64,000 bases of DNA from Hyaloperonospora brassicae. Lineage: Eukaryota > Oomycota > Peronosporomycetes > Peronosporales > Peronosporaceae. A model generated the notes under the pieces. It saw only the letters and a program-made list of their open reading frames with translations, did not search any database and was not told the origin of the DNA. A program made the translations under genes and the position numbers. Shown here in pieces: positions 34,301 through 47,373 of this stretch. Location of the stretch: positions 62,001 to 126,000 of the forward strand of contig CANTFL010000143.1 of the NCBI GenBank assembly GCA_947650285.1, written 5' to 3'. How positions within the stretch are numbered: the stretch's first letter is position 1; each line of letters starts with the position of its first letter.

Positions 34301-36640
34301 CACGTAGCTGGTGGGTAAGGGTACGATACAGGTATTTAAAGCCTTTTACTTCAGCCGGCAGTTGGGCGCAATTCGTGCGCGGTTTCGTGCAGCGGCTTGC
34401 AAGGCTTTTGCTTACCTAATTCCGCCAAATATCGCCAACTCGAAATAGACGAATTTGCCGTCCGGACTCCAGCAAATTTTGCCGAGCTTAATTAAACGAC
34501 TTTTACCGAGATGACTCATACGATATGATCATCCTGAGTCTCGCCGTTGGCGATAAAAGGTAGGCGCTACTCAGGATCGCATGGCGGTCCTGATGTGCGC
34601 AGCCACAAGGACGTGAGTGGGGAAGGCGAACGATGACCTGGGTTCGATCATTACAAGTGTGGCGGAGGATCTCGCAGCATGGGCAATGGGGGCATCATAC
34701 GCCTACCATAATCTAATCATTTAGTCTGCGCGCACCTGCGGACATTGCCGGTAGTGATAATTAGTCAGCGTACCAAAATGTAAAGGGTTTTTTAAATTTT
34801 CCCTTCTTACATTCGCTTGCTTCAGTACATTTTTGAGACAACGTTGCTCCTTCAACTCTGCGAACGCACTTAGAGGACCAGAACTTGATGCCATGAGTCG
34901 GAAACTCGTCAAGAATGCCGAGAAGACCAATTTCGACGCCGACACGAGACGCCTGACTGTTAATATGTCAAAATTAGCCGCTGCTGTGAGTTGGCAGGCC
35001 AATATAGTTCTTTTTCGCGGGAAGCTTCTTCGGCTTTTTTTCTTTTGTAACCATGGAGAGTAACGGTATCACTTCCCATTAGGTACCGGCTACGTCGGCC
35101 AATAGCCATCCCTTTCACGAATGAGCCAGAAATCGATTTATAGTAGTGGCTACTAGCACGGTTTAAGCTAGTTTCGCGTCAAGTGTGTATGATAGGGTGA
35201 CATTCGTGACTTGTAATCAATCTCACGGCTCAAGGGCGTATATTTTCATTTTAATGTAGAAACTTTCAACGTAATGTGGCATCTTGAACATTTCAAGCTA
35301 ATACAAACGTCGCAAAATCCTACACGGAGATCTTAATTGCCACTCGAGTTCCAAGTACGAAAAGCAAAACAGTTCCTTATAATAAACATTGTCGCTAGTC
35401 CGTCGGTATGCCGGTATGTTAATTACCTACTAGCATGTGTCAATAATGTATTATGACCACTTGGATGTTGCAGGTCAAGCTTCAGCCTGTATCTGAATTA
35501 TCGGCTTTCCAGACGGCGCCCACGGCGAAGTAAGGGTCGTCTGGAGTCGATGTTTATCTGCTTACTAAGTATTAGCAGGCATCTCCTCGGAATAAGCAGC
35601 CCGGGGGTCGCATTGCGTCTCATCTCGACGGAGGATTACATTGCGAGTAGGAGCGATCCTATCACCAGTATCCGTCTATAGATGGGTAATCTGGCCCTGG
35701 CGCAAAGACGAGAAAGCGAGGTTTGCATCCCGCGGTCGCTACATCCAGTCCAGCGACATCCCCACTATGGATCCACCTTGCCATCCGTAGTCGAGTAAAA
35801 AGACGGTTCAATCAAGTCAAATCCACCGAAGTCGACGCCTTCCGAGCAGACACGCTAAGCGAACATGGCCAAGGGCATAAAGAAGTTTATTCAAAGGAAT
35901 GCGGCAACGGAAATACCCCAAGGCAACGCGTTCGCGTTTTAATCCACACCACCTCTCTCCTCTTTTTTTTTACTGATAACAAACCGATCACGCAAGCGAT
36001 TAGTGAAAAATACAATCTGCTTTTGGGTGAACACGATAAAGATGCAGCACAATCAAAAACCGACATGGGGGTCGTTTCTTCGCTTCTTTAGAAGTCACCA
36101 AAACGAATGTGCTTAAGGAGGCTCAATTATAAAGAGCGGGCGCTTAAAAAGCGGATGATGGTGCTAACTTCGACAGTCGCGGAGAAAAAGCGCGCTGCTA
36201 AAGTAAAAAAGGATGGTTTTTAAAAACTTATGATCAGAAGCTCGAATTATCCATTTCTACTGAGACTAAAGGGACTGAAGATCCTAATTATATCGACGAC
36301 AACGACAGGAAATTGCTAACGATGGAATAAGGGTATCGTACCGAAGTTTTGCCCGCGAACTGAGCAATTTCGGATGCCACGAACGCGACGTACACATTGA
36401 AAACGTGTACGCGCCGGGTTACAGAGGTTACAATAAAAAACAAGATCGTGAGCAAGGCCTAAATTTCACGAGCTTTACCCCTCCAGACGGTCTACGATAA
36501 AACGCCTGTCGCATTCTTATGTTCGCCGTAAATTGATTATACGAAGCGTGACTTCCGGGTCGCAACCTGGTACAGTATCGACTGCGTCGGTGCATCATTG
36601 ATCAAATTTATGGGTAATTTATCGACGTCCATCTGAGGAT
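34301..36640 (+). pseudogene. LINE remnant, 5' part with endonuclease motifs
   Basis: Plus-strand traces of the apurinic-type endonuclease of LINE elements: DVHIENVYAPGYRG (about 36388-36430), followed about 40 codons later by KRDFRVATWYSIDCVGASL (about 36547-36600), where intact LINEs have the GDFN box. The box is mutated (RDFR). A 122-codon ORF at 35723-36091 may belong to the part before the endonuclease. The left boundary is a guess. Confidence 0.5.
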
Positions 36641-39439
36641 TCGGACGAGCGACATCGAATAGAATAAGTATTGACGTTTTTAAAGCAAATATAACGATTA
36701 TGTTTGGTATCACAATGCTACTAAATCATCTGTCTAATGGGGAAGTAACTCCACCTACTTTGCTGCTAGTGTTTTTCCCCACCAAAGTCAGCTGTTGAAA
36801 TTGAAGGAATTGTTTTAGTTCTCGACACGTAAAACAGCAGGCTCTGTTGAGGGTAAATATAGTCCAACGGCACGTATTATCGATAGACTGTATAATCCGT
36901 GTACACAGATTGCGATCCGATCCCCGATGGATTGCTTCCTCACTCACAAAACTCACAATCATATCTTACGATCCGCGAGAGCACTCATGATTCTCTACAC
37001 CGCATTTGATCCGTCGCGGTCGCGGCAGTGCGGGAGGGAACGAAAACAAAATTCAGAATCATCAGCTACGATTCAGAACTGGGTCGGGAATCTCAAAGCA
37101 ATCGCTTCACTATCGGCTTCTATGCCAGTTAAATAAAACGACTAAAAAGCGTGGATAAAGTTGTGTGCGTTGGCCATGTCGGCGCTCTTCAGTGAATTAA
37201 TGTATTCGGTTGCTTACCTTACTTCGATGCCGGATGAAATGATGCTATCTTTTATACATGCCTTTACCCGCAAAGCTTGAATGGCTGTGATCCGGCAGCA
37301 CACCACAAATGCAGATAAGAAACGTTTAAAATCTGTTCCTCGGATGGGCTGCTATGGTTGACGGGCAAATTGGCTAAATTACATGACATTATATTGACAT
37401 TATATAACGTGAGAGAAGATTAAGAAAATTACAGCCCAAGTTGCCGTGTGCAACAGGAGTCGAAACGAATGAAAAATTAAATCCTTATCGGCTTTTTAAC
37501 GTCTTGTGTGTATTGTCACCACAAAACGGAACAATTACTGATGAGACTAACGTTACCATACCTCAGACCAAGGCTGCGCTTTATCACTTATATAAACATG
37601 TGCGCGCGGAAGTCCTCAGCAGTATCTGCAAACCTACCAGCTAACTACCGGTTGTTTTCCATATAGCCCGGTACAGATAACAGACGGTTTCTGTGCTCTA
37701 AGAGAGTCTCGGCTGAGCTAAAGAATAAACCGTTTACTAGTCCGATCAAGCGACCTTTTTTAATCAAATGACAGAACAACCCTGCTTCATCGACGAGGCT
37801 TATATCTTTTCAGTTCCACTTAAATATGCATGCATACCCCAAATACATCTTAGACTTCCATTAATTACGTCTAGGCAGCCATTCAAAAACAGCATCGGTC
37901 TAGAATTACAGAATTTCGCGAGATTTCATACGCATCCGGTAATGCGCAACATGGCATAGTCACTTTTGGTAGCACGAAGAATGGCAAGCTTTTGATTTGG
38001 TCATGCAACAGGAAGCGCGGGTCACTATCGGTGATTCGGCTATCCTAAATAGATTGTGCAACTTGTTTTGACAATTCGTGAACAATCCCGGACGCTCGTT
38101 CAGGACAGATTCCGAATACTATCGAAAAGAAGTGGCTATTATATTGAACCCCGACTCATCAAAATTCTTTAATGGATCCTTAAAAAACGATTATTGAACA
38201 CCGCACTAGATACCTGTTCAAACTGCAATTATTGGTAATTAATTTCTAGTTGTCAAAGGTAATGCCCAGAGTGGTAAGGCTTTATAAAAAAAGATTCGAG
38301 CGGCTATTGTTATGCCTTATTGATATGAAGGACCCATTTTTGAATGCGGGGACTCTAACTACACATCGTACCCGCGACTAAACAATTGTTTTGTCTCACT
38401 GCCATTCAGATATATATATTTTGGCACGTAGATGTCTCCTCGCTCAGTCGCAGATTAGCGATATACTTTAGGATAAAATGTTGCCAGAAGAAGACGTCAG
38501 AGCCACCTTAAATTTCCGTGCGACTTATCATACTTATTTCATTACTTTTCTATGCGGTAGATCAGCTGTTTTACAACTTAATGGGCTATATGTGACTTTT
38601 AGACATTCAAAATGGATTTGAGACGGTGCTCTGTTGGTACCTGGTTCAGAAGCTGACTGCTGTGTAATCAGTGTTAGATTGAGGGTGTCACGTAATGTTG
38701 TGCGTGTACGTAATCCAAAGAACGTTCGACTGCTTCATGATGTGCGTAAGATATCGCGACCAGCAAAATTATTGTGGCCATTGATCTGGCGAAGCTTCAA
38801 GTTGACAAAACTATCCGTGCTCCGACAACGTACTATGATGCAGCCCGTTGATTGTCCGGCATGTGGTACATATAAAGGATAAGGCTCCGCAAAGTTGTTT
38901 TGGTGAATGTATATATCTTTGCCCAGCTCTGACAAGGAGTTTAGACAGCGGCTAAGTCCTCTATATATTCGACTGGAAGCAGTTCCATTGGTGACGTGTC
39001 GCCTGAATCACCACCATAAGCTCGAGCGCTATACGACCAGTCTATCCCTGTTGAGTCTTCATTTTATATATTGGCGTAATGTTGCAAAGTGTCCACGATT
39101 CTGACGGATGATAATAATAACAAATAATATTTTCAATTAGTAAAGATGCTCCCCAGGGAAAATGTACAACGTTTAAAAGCTCGATTGTTAGCATACTGGG
39201 AAGTTAACACTATCATTCACTGGATGGAAAGACCACAAACGAGCCGAATCAGTCTCAGAAATCGGCTAATTAAATGGCCAACGTTTATGAACGTATTGTG
39301 AATCATTCGTATGCTTACGCCGAAGAGACCCCAGCAATTTCCTTGCCAAGGCCATTTTTCTGGGCCGGGGAAATGATGCTTCCTACATTTTGTCATTTCT
39401 CTTAACTGTGTGAGTGCGACCTAAACGTGCATCAAACGC
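36641..39439. other. Decayed sequence between LINE endonuclease and RT parts
   Basis: At 2.8 kb this is longer than the usual spacing between these domains, so it probably includes later insertions. ORFs here are all under 85 codons and unrecognised. Confidence 0.4.
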
Positions 39440-40320
39440 AGAGATGCCGCAGGGCCAGATAAAAACATTAACGTTTGTTACAAAGATTACACAGACGCGC
39501 TCGCGCTCGTTCTCACGGCGTTAGAAATCAAGATCATTTAGGTACAGCGCATTTCGGTGTCATTAGGCAACGCAAATAATTAATGTTATAAAATATCTAC
39601 AGTCTTTGCCTTGCCGCTTGATTATCACCGAAATGCGCTACCTATCAGCTCAAATATTTAAATATAATTTATTTCGTTCGGAGCCTTTTCAGAATGACCG
39701 ATGCTGTCGAATATATTGCTGCCAGCTCGACTCGGTACTGTTCTGAAGCGATCGATCCATTCTGCGCTTGACATATCCAGGCGGTGCACAAAGCAGTAAC
39801 TTTTCAAAGCGATAAACATGGAGCTGTATTCAGCTTCACAATTTTAAAGGCACACATCGCGTTGCAATGGCCATTTCTACTATCTACGCTGAGATTGTTT
39901 GGCTATTCGCCCAGCTTCGAATCAGTCGTGGCGGCGTGACACCGCGCTACGACTTGCCGCTTTCTTGTGAATGGACATAGCTCAATTCGACGTGAAATTG
40001 GTTGTGGAAAGCCAGATGGGTTGCCGCCTTGCACCACCTCTCTTTAATCTAGCCCTCAATTGTTTGTAACGAGTCATTTAGGAGACGAGAGACATTCGAG
40101 GCGTACCCGTCACATCTGAAGGCCGAACTAATGAGCTTAATATTTTGTGTTACGCTGACGATCCGCTATTCCTTCACAATCTGTCTGCGGGTAATCTACT
40201 CGTAACCATTCTCGGTCAAATGGTAACGTGTCGGGTATCCGGACAAATTGAGGAAAATCAATGGTCATTGATCTGGACCCTCACGGATTAACCATGTCGA
40301 TAATCACCTGCGCCCTTTCT
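39440..40320 (+). pseudogene. LINE reverse transcriptase remnant
   Basis: Motifs of a non-LTR RT in order, each in its own frame: GPDKNINVCYKDYTDALALV (about 39455-39515), AVHKAVTFQSDKHGAVFSF (about 39783-39840), then GCRLAPPLFNLALNCL in the place of the RQGCPLSPLLF box (about 40020-40067), IRGVPVTSEGR, and the catalytic box as LCYADDPLLFLHNLS (about 40145-40190). The YADD acids survive. Stops and frameshifts make it non-functional. Confidence 0.75.
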
Positions 40321-41723
40321 CTGCTTTCTCGCAGCTCATCCTATCAATAAATTTGTGCTACGGTGAGACAACAATATGCGGTTGCTAAAACCTTGAACAA
40401 ATGCATCCGTTCTATCTGTATCCAGCTTGTACTTTCCCTAGCGAGGATATACAAGGTGCAACAACGAGCTCGGATTGTCAGTAGCGTTGCAGTTCCAAAA
40501 GTTAACTTTTAGAACGGCAATGTTGCTTCCTGTCAAAGTAAATATCCGTGGCACAGCTTAATTCTGGACTATGTCTATAAATTTCTTGACGGCAAGATAT
40601 CATGACCCTGCATCTTTACAATGTCTGCACTTTCGACCTAGCAGGGTGGACTAGCGATGTCGTGAGATTGGATATAACTGATTCCTACGGAGGCTTTGCT
40701 GTTGGAAAGTGGTCAAATAGCATATGTTTGTGTAACTTAGTAGTAAGTAACTTTTGTTGGGAATCCTGTAACTCGAATTCGGGTTACATCACGCCGTGTT
40801 GGGCGATAGACAAAAACTATAATATCAATCGACTCTAAGGTAAACCGGTTATGAAGTTGCCAACACTTCGGCGGATCTTTCTGCCCGTCAAGTGAGTTGA
40901 AGGAAGTCTTCCGACGGGCCATCTCTTTCATACCTAGCGCCGAGCTTGACTTTAATCGAGACGGTTGTGGTATAATAGATACTCGCCGGGTACATGATGA
41001 CAAATTATGTGCCGGGATAGGAGCTTAAGTAGCGGCATCGAGACGATTAAGCCACAGGTAGCAAGAATTTGACACGCTTAAGGATATGTCGTAGCCAAAA
41101 TTCGACTTACCCACGCTTATACATCATACTTGGGGATGGACTTGCACGATGACAGATCGAACGGGCGATACAATGTCTTAGGCAACATTTTAGATTGATT
41201 TGGTCGAGTCTATGCCCACACGTGACAAATCAAATGAATACACGGCGAATAGACTTCATTTGAGTACTTTTAAAACGCTATCCTTAACGATTTCCCGTAT
41301 ATGGTATATTGAGAATTTGAGCCGAGCCATTGATTGCGTACATGACGAAAGTGAACCCATATCATGACTAGCTCCTCACTAAAGACGGCGGATCGCTGGC
41401 AATTATTAATGCAAACATATAATGCGGGATGATGTCAATATTAGCGATGTTGGCGTGAGAGTTAACCGATTGTCTAGCTAATTGGACATATATGTACTTC
41501 ATAGCTCATTCAACACTCACGAGAGTTGTACACATGTGGTCTGTATGTCGACGATTGCGGCTTATCCGAAGAAAACGTTTAAATAGGTATATCCCGGTGA
41601 GGTCGTGCTGAAAATACTAGAATTCTCGGTAATTTTGTGGCGAAGTTGGTCTTTTAGGCAATTTCGGAAGGTACAAAGTTAATCACTTGGAGAGATATCC
41701 AACAAATAATAGCGTCATTTCCG
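40321..41723. other. Decayed sequence between LINE RT and its C-terminal part
   Basis: No motif read with confidence; probably the LINE thumb/connection region plus drift. Confidence 0.4.
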
Positions 41724-41933
41724 ATGAACGCTCATGCGCTGTTTCATCTGAAGGGCATCAGCTTGCAGCTCTGTCATTTGGCTACCCAGGATCTGTCGTG
41801 CCTCGTATCTGAGTTTGTGGAGCTTTCCGGCATTGACAATACATGTATTTGGACTTGCCCTGGTGCGCGTCGCCACAGCGAGTATTTGCTTAATTATTGG
41901 CGGTGGTTTGGATCGATAAAGGCGGCTAACTAA
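41724..41933 (+). pseudogene. LINE C-terminal zinc-binding (zf-RVT-like) remnant
   Basis: The plus-strand frame reads NAHALFHLKGISLQLCHLA, and further on NTCIWTCPGARRHSEYLLNY then WRWFG. This is the Cys- and Trp-rich pattern seen at the C-terminus of many LINE RT proteins. It lies on the same strand and downstream of the RT motifs, as expected. Confidence 0.55.
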
Positions 41934-44900
41934 CCTGTCTAAGTGTTAAACTTGGACCTCTGGGGATTGCGCAACATATCTGCAATATAAATAAGCAATC
42001 TCTAAAACCAGGATCTTTTTCGTCAAAATCAAAGGCTACAGTATTGCTAGCAGCTCGACAACTGTGGCGGTATGTCGTACGCACGACGATTTCTGAAATA
42101 TGGGTCGAACGCCTCCGCCGCCTGGACGATTCCTCTATGAAATAGAATGTGCACACAGCCAGATCCAAGACCCTATTCAGACACTCGGTTATACGGTTTC
42201 GTGTATCAGAAAATTATCCCGACATGGCGAGAGACGGGCAACTTTACCTACGTTAGCTCAGCATTGTGTGATACTCTCTGTGCTCCGATAACCGCCTTCG
42301 TTGCACATGGTGTCTTCTAATGATCCCCTAGAGTGATGTACCTCCTGTTTGGTTTGACCGAGGGTCTCGATGATATCCAGGTCTGGGCGGAGCTAGATCC
42401 GTCATTGTTCAAATCCACATATCGACGCACTCTTCTTTTGTCCTGTGGGAATCAAGCATAGCTTATGGCTCTGGAGTTACCACTACCAATATTGCGGTAT
42501 ATTGTAGGATCGTGCACGGTCTTCGGCAAGCAAGGGCAAGTGGCTACTCACCCTATCATTTCATCGGAGACAGTGCTCTCGCTCTTTCTCCCTTCCAAGT
42601 ATACCCCCTTCATGCAAAATCCACTTGATGCGGCTATTTCGAGAGGCACGAGCCGTAGCTAACGATATAGATGTCTTTATCGTGGGCACAATTATAGCAC
42701 CTGCAACACGGGGTATCGACTGGCTAATATTGATATTGGTACAAATATAATCTTTTTGTAAGTGCACGCTTCCTCAGTCTACATACAGTCAAGGAGGTTA
42801 TGGCCTTCCTTAACGATAATTATATATCTAATGTCTGAAGTCCTATCAAGCCGAACATAACATTCCATCAGCCTCGCACTAACATCGAGTGAGTTTGATA
42901 TATCTCAAGACAAGAATCCGCGCGCCGGCGCTATGATGTCCGAGTACTAATGTTAATAGTATGAAAAGTTGTATTGGCCAACGTAACCACGGTTGACAAG
43001 CGACAGGCTAAAGAGGTTCGTACGCGTACCTTAGTATACATCATTATCGTTATCAATCACCACAAGATTCCTATTTGCGTACACTCGGAGTAATCACTCG
43101 GGGCGCTCTTCGCATATAATGTTGGAAATACCGTCGCATTAAAGAGTAGACCTTTGCTCTTGCACGCGAGATAGCTTATTTGATTTAAAAGGATTCCCGA
43201 CCTTTTTTTCGGCTGGCCAGTTATCTAGGCGTGCGATGGTATCGCTCTTTAACCGAGAAAATTTAACATGCGACATTGGCCGCTTCTTTTATTTTAAAAT
43301 TGTATCAAAGGAATTCGTCATAAAAAGACTTTACTTTGACCGTTCACGTCCATAAGAGTGTGCCGCCTCGTTTGATTGAGTCCGAAGTTCGTAAGAAGAA
43401 GGAAACTAGAATGATGTGATGGTAAGATTTCTGACAGACATAATATAGAACGCAATGAGGCGCAGACGCTGTTTCTGATTACGAACATTGTATTTGCATC
43501 ATATTCGAGCAGAATAAATCTATTGCACATATTCCGGACAGATTTGCTAAATCTGATCATCATGCGTTCACTTAACGGAATTTTTTGCCGCTAATACGCC
43601 TGGCGATGTGCGTTAATTGTAGATTGTGATGACGCAGAGGCGCAAAAACGCCCGTGTCACTTCTAGTCTTCTGATGCTCCACGTATTGTGCGTGTATCGT
43701 ACATTCACGTTAAAATTAGTTTGAAGGCAGAATCCCTCGTAGTCGCGCCGCCGAATACGGTGCAAATACTGTTGCTACTTTTTGTTACCTAAGAAACACT
43801 TTTAAAGCAATGCGTAACATTAAATGGTACACAATGTTGTCAAGAAAATGTCTAATGCGCACCTCAGAGATCTATGAAAATGAGACGTTATGTCATAGCG
43901 TAAGAGTGTTGCGCTAAAATTATAAACATTGGCGTTTTTAGCGCCTGACTGACTCGAAACATCATAGCAACTGTTTTCAATGGAAAAATTTCCGAATATC
44001 TGTACTGTATTGTGAAGTTTTTGTAGCGCGTAATTATTCATAGCTAGAAATTAAAAAGAACGGGGCCTTCGTGTAGACAGAAATATAAGAAGTATATTGA
44101 CGAAATTTCTACGATTTTCGACAGCATGGTTTTTACTGTTAAGTCCTGATATGCCTTCTATAAAAAAGATAGTGACACGAAAGACATTGCGATATATGTA
44201 CGCGCTTTTATAAGATGATGATGCCCTTAATGAGCGCATTGTAAAGTACCCATTTTGCGAATAATAATCGCAGATAGCAATCGCCCCATACACGACAAAT
44301 TAGTGATCGATAAGGCAACATGAAATAATAAGGTTTTGCAATTATCGACTTGGACAGCAGAAAATCGCTACTTACAAATAAATCGAGTCCATGGGCACAT
44401 TCATATCACATATCAGCCAATCAATATCGCGCTACTTCGTTTTCTTCAGTGAGCAACATATATTTGACTATATAAGCCGTGCTATTTTAAAAATCGGACT
44501 GACACTCTGCCGCAGCATAATATAATCGAGCGTGCAAGGGTGTACTCTTTAATTTGGAAAATGAGAAAGATCTATAATGAGTTTCTTGTGCCACACTTGA
44601 TCTTTTATTCATCGCGGTGACCGTGTAAAATCTACTTCAAGTCGTGATATCGTACGCGGGTGAAAGTTTCGATGTCGCTGTCGTTCAGTATTGTCTTGAC
44701 CTTCTGCAGAAGCTCAATTTTTGGCGGCTCCGAAAAGCGATCATACATCCAAGTATTTTATATAATGTGATTTGATCACGTATCAACTTAAACTATTACA
44801 TCTACCTCTCATCGTCGCTTTTCTTAAAAATTATCGTATAGGGATCATTTTGCACGGAGATCATGACTGCGTACCAAGTACCCGAATAGACCGCTAGCAA

Positions 44901-45029
44901 ACGTATACGCTATTTGTTGTGGTTTTCACGAGCCCCATATATACACATTGTTAATCAAATGGCTGAGACGATGCATATATGGTCTGTAGGTTAAGTACGC
45001 GCCTTTAACTTAAGTCACGCCAGTTTTTT
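41934..45029. other. AT-rich intergenic sequence, no gene seen
   Basis: No ORF above 85 codons and no recognisable motif or repeat. Confidence 0.5.
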
Positions 45030-45548
45030 TTGCCTTTTCCCGTGAAGAGATGGCACTTCTTGAGTCTATATTTCTTTTTTATCCTTTTTGATGAAGTTTA
45101 TGACAGCCTCGAAATTATGGCGATAGTCGACTGCTTAAGGAAATTGACTAGTCCTAATAGAGTGCTCCTCAATATCACAGTAAAAGATATTGTAGATCTG
45201 TTCATCGATTTTGTCTTGCAACATTATAGCCTTCCCGCAACTATTGCTCAGACCGAGGTATCTAATTTACATTTTCGTTTTAATCATGGCTGTTCGATTT
45301 TTCCGGACTCGGCTTTTAATGTGCTGCCCACTTTGAAACGAACACTCAGCCAAAACGAAAAGGTTTTTTGCTTCAGGATGTGGTGCAATTACTACACGTC
45401 GTTCACGTCACGGATTCTTTTTTTCCTAGAATTGAATATGCGCAGCAAAACAGATATCACGTCGACAGTTGACACTTTTATATGCAACAATGCGCGTGAT
45501 TTTCACTATACTATTTTTGTGGATCAAATGAAACCATTTAATCTATAA
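45030..45548 (+). pseudogene. Isolated Ty3/gypsy integrase fragment
   Basis: A 172-codon open frame contains EIMAIVDCLRKL, then ITVKDIVDLFIDFVLQHYSL followed by PATI. This matches the gypsy integrase core from its first catalytic Asp (VD) through the helix before the second Asp, where SDRDPRF is usual and TEVSNLHF stands. The rest is heavily drifted. No LTRs or other pol domains were found alongside it. Although the frame is open, it is a fragment of a retroelement, not a host gene. Confidence 0.5.
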
Positions 45549-46523
45549 AATGACGCAAAAACAAGCGCTTTGGCGTCGAATGAAGCTGCAGCGCTGGATA
45601 GTGCAAGTATCGGCGTTCCTGATCCGTGTTCCACGCCTCACGCAAATACATGCGACAAAGGAATTGACGCGAATAGCCTTTCATCAATATATTTATACTA
45701 GAACTTGACATTCTATAAGCGCGGGTTTACACCTTTCACGACCCAATGAGTTCAATCGATTTTTAAGCGGTTGATATCAGGCGCGCGATACAAATATATT
45801 TATCTTAGGAAACGAGAGCGCCTTTTCGCTACCGAATACTTGTCTCATCGACTCCGCGTTCATAGAATCGTTTAAAAAACAATGAAAATCAGTCGTGAGA
45901 GTTGTACGTGATGCGGTTGCGCACTAAATCGACACGTGATAGGGTCCAAAGACTCAATTACAACGCAAATTTGCACATATTGATTTATTTTTGACTACCT
46001 CTAAGCATGTTAAAGAAACTTCTATCACTAACACTTATTTTAAAAAAACTTATGCCAAAATGTAGTTGGTCATTCAATGCGATAAATTAATCTGGAGAAA
46101 ATCAAACGCTTGACTTTCAACCATAATCCTTGTTGACTTGACATATATGGTTGGCGTCTAGAGTGATAAAAACCAACGCCATCATCGTACGATCGAGAAA
46201 TCGCAAGCTCGTACTGAGGTCCAGATAAAGCAGCGCCTCGACTGATCCGATGGGAGCAGACCGAGAAATACCGTATCTTTTCTACGGAGAGCCTAGTTTG
46301 AGCGATATATTCGTACAATGGATGTGCTAGCCGGGATGACGTCTCTTAGGCATTATCACCGACTATTTTGCAACAGCCGCAAGATCGCACGCGACCATCA
46401 TCATGATTGACGAAGTCTATCCGCTGATTCAGCAGCATCCGTATCCGGGTATCAACAACGACGTTAAAACGAGGCTCAGATCCTGAATATTAGATTGGTC
46501 CCATGAAATTTCAGTTATCGTTA
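45549..46523. other. AT-rich intergenic sequence, no gene seen
   Basis: It may continue the gypsy fragment to its left, but I read no motif. Confidence 0.45.
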
Positions 46524-46660
46524 GAGGCGGAGAAGTAGTTAGACTACGGCTGTTCCGAACGGTAAATTGAGGGATCGAGCCCGTTAAGTGGACAGCTCCA
46601 CACATCTAGGTACGAGTAGAAGGTGCGACACAGACTGGGTCTAAGATGGCTGCAGACATT
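46524..46660 (+). mobile_element. tRNA-derived SINE, copy 2
   Basis: A tRNA-like head with agaagtagttagactacgg and the B-box-like gggatcgagcccg (46570-46582) is followed by gtggacagctccacac and ctgggtctaagatggctgca (46635-46654). The same parts in the same order make up the copy at 24460. Confidence 0.65.
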
Positions 46661-47368
46661 TGAACCTTCCCGGGTAGAATGTAGTTCTCCCATTCTACTT
46701 ATGCGCGATAATCTTCATTCGTCAAACGATATTGATTGATATTGATATAATTGGGTCAAGAGTATCGCCAAAAGTTTCGGCATAGACCGATGACATCTGG
46801 TCGTGGCGGTACACGATACTCATGTATGATAAATAAATAGTAAAAGCTGTAGGTACAGTAATAAAAGCACAAGCAGAGCTTTGACATCCGCTTTTTTTAT
46901 TAATTAGTTTATATTTATCGGTTCTAAAATAATTCCATTATATATCACCTCGTTGCTGACTGTGCAAAGATACGAATGTATCGCGGCTGGTGGCTAAAAT
47001 ATATAAAGACTTATAATTTTCCCACAAAATTCTTTTAGTTGACATTACAGTTGTCGTAACTCCTGTAGTTGCGAGTTTGAAATGCTCGCCAAGCCACTTA
47101 TCGTATCGAATGAGAGCGAAATTTACATAGCAGCTTTTCGCCAAGGACCACCTTTAAAGAGCCCACAGAAATTTAATATCTGATATCATACACGCTGCCA
47201 GCGATAATTGTAACTCTGGAAGAGCGCGGAGGAATAATTATAGAAAGTGGGGATCGTGCCGACCGCATTAATTGCGAGATCAATTTGATTTGTGGAGCGC
47301 GCTCGAAGATGGGCCCGTTGGCACAAATGATGGAATCAAACGACTGAGTGGAACAAAACGACGGTTGA
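46661..47368. other. AT-rich intergenic sequence, no gene seen
   Basis: Includes a short ttgattgatattgatataatt repeat-like tract at about 46733; otherwise nothing assignable. Confidence 0.45.
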
Positions 47369-47373
47369 AGTAA

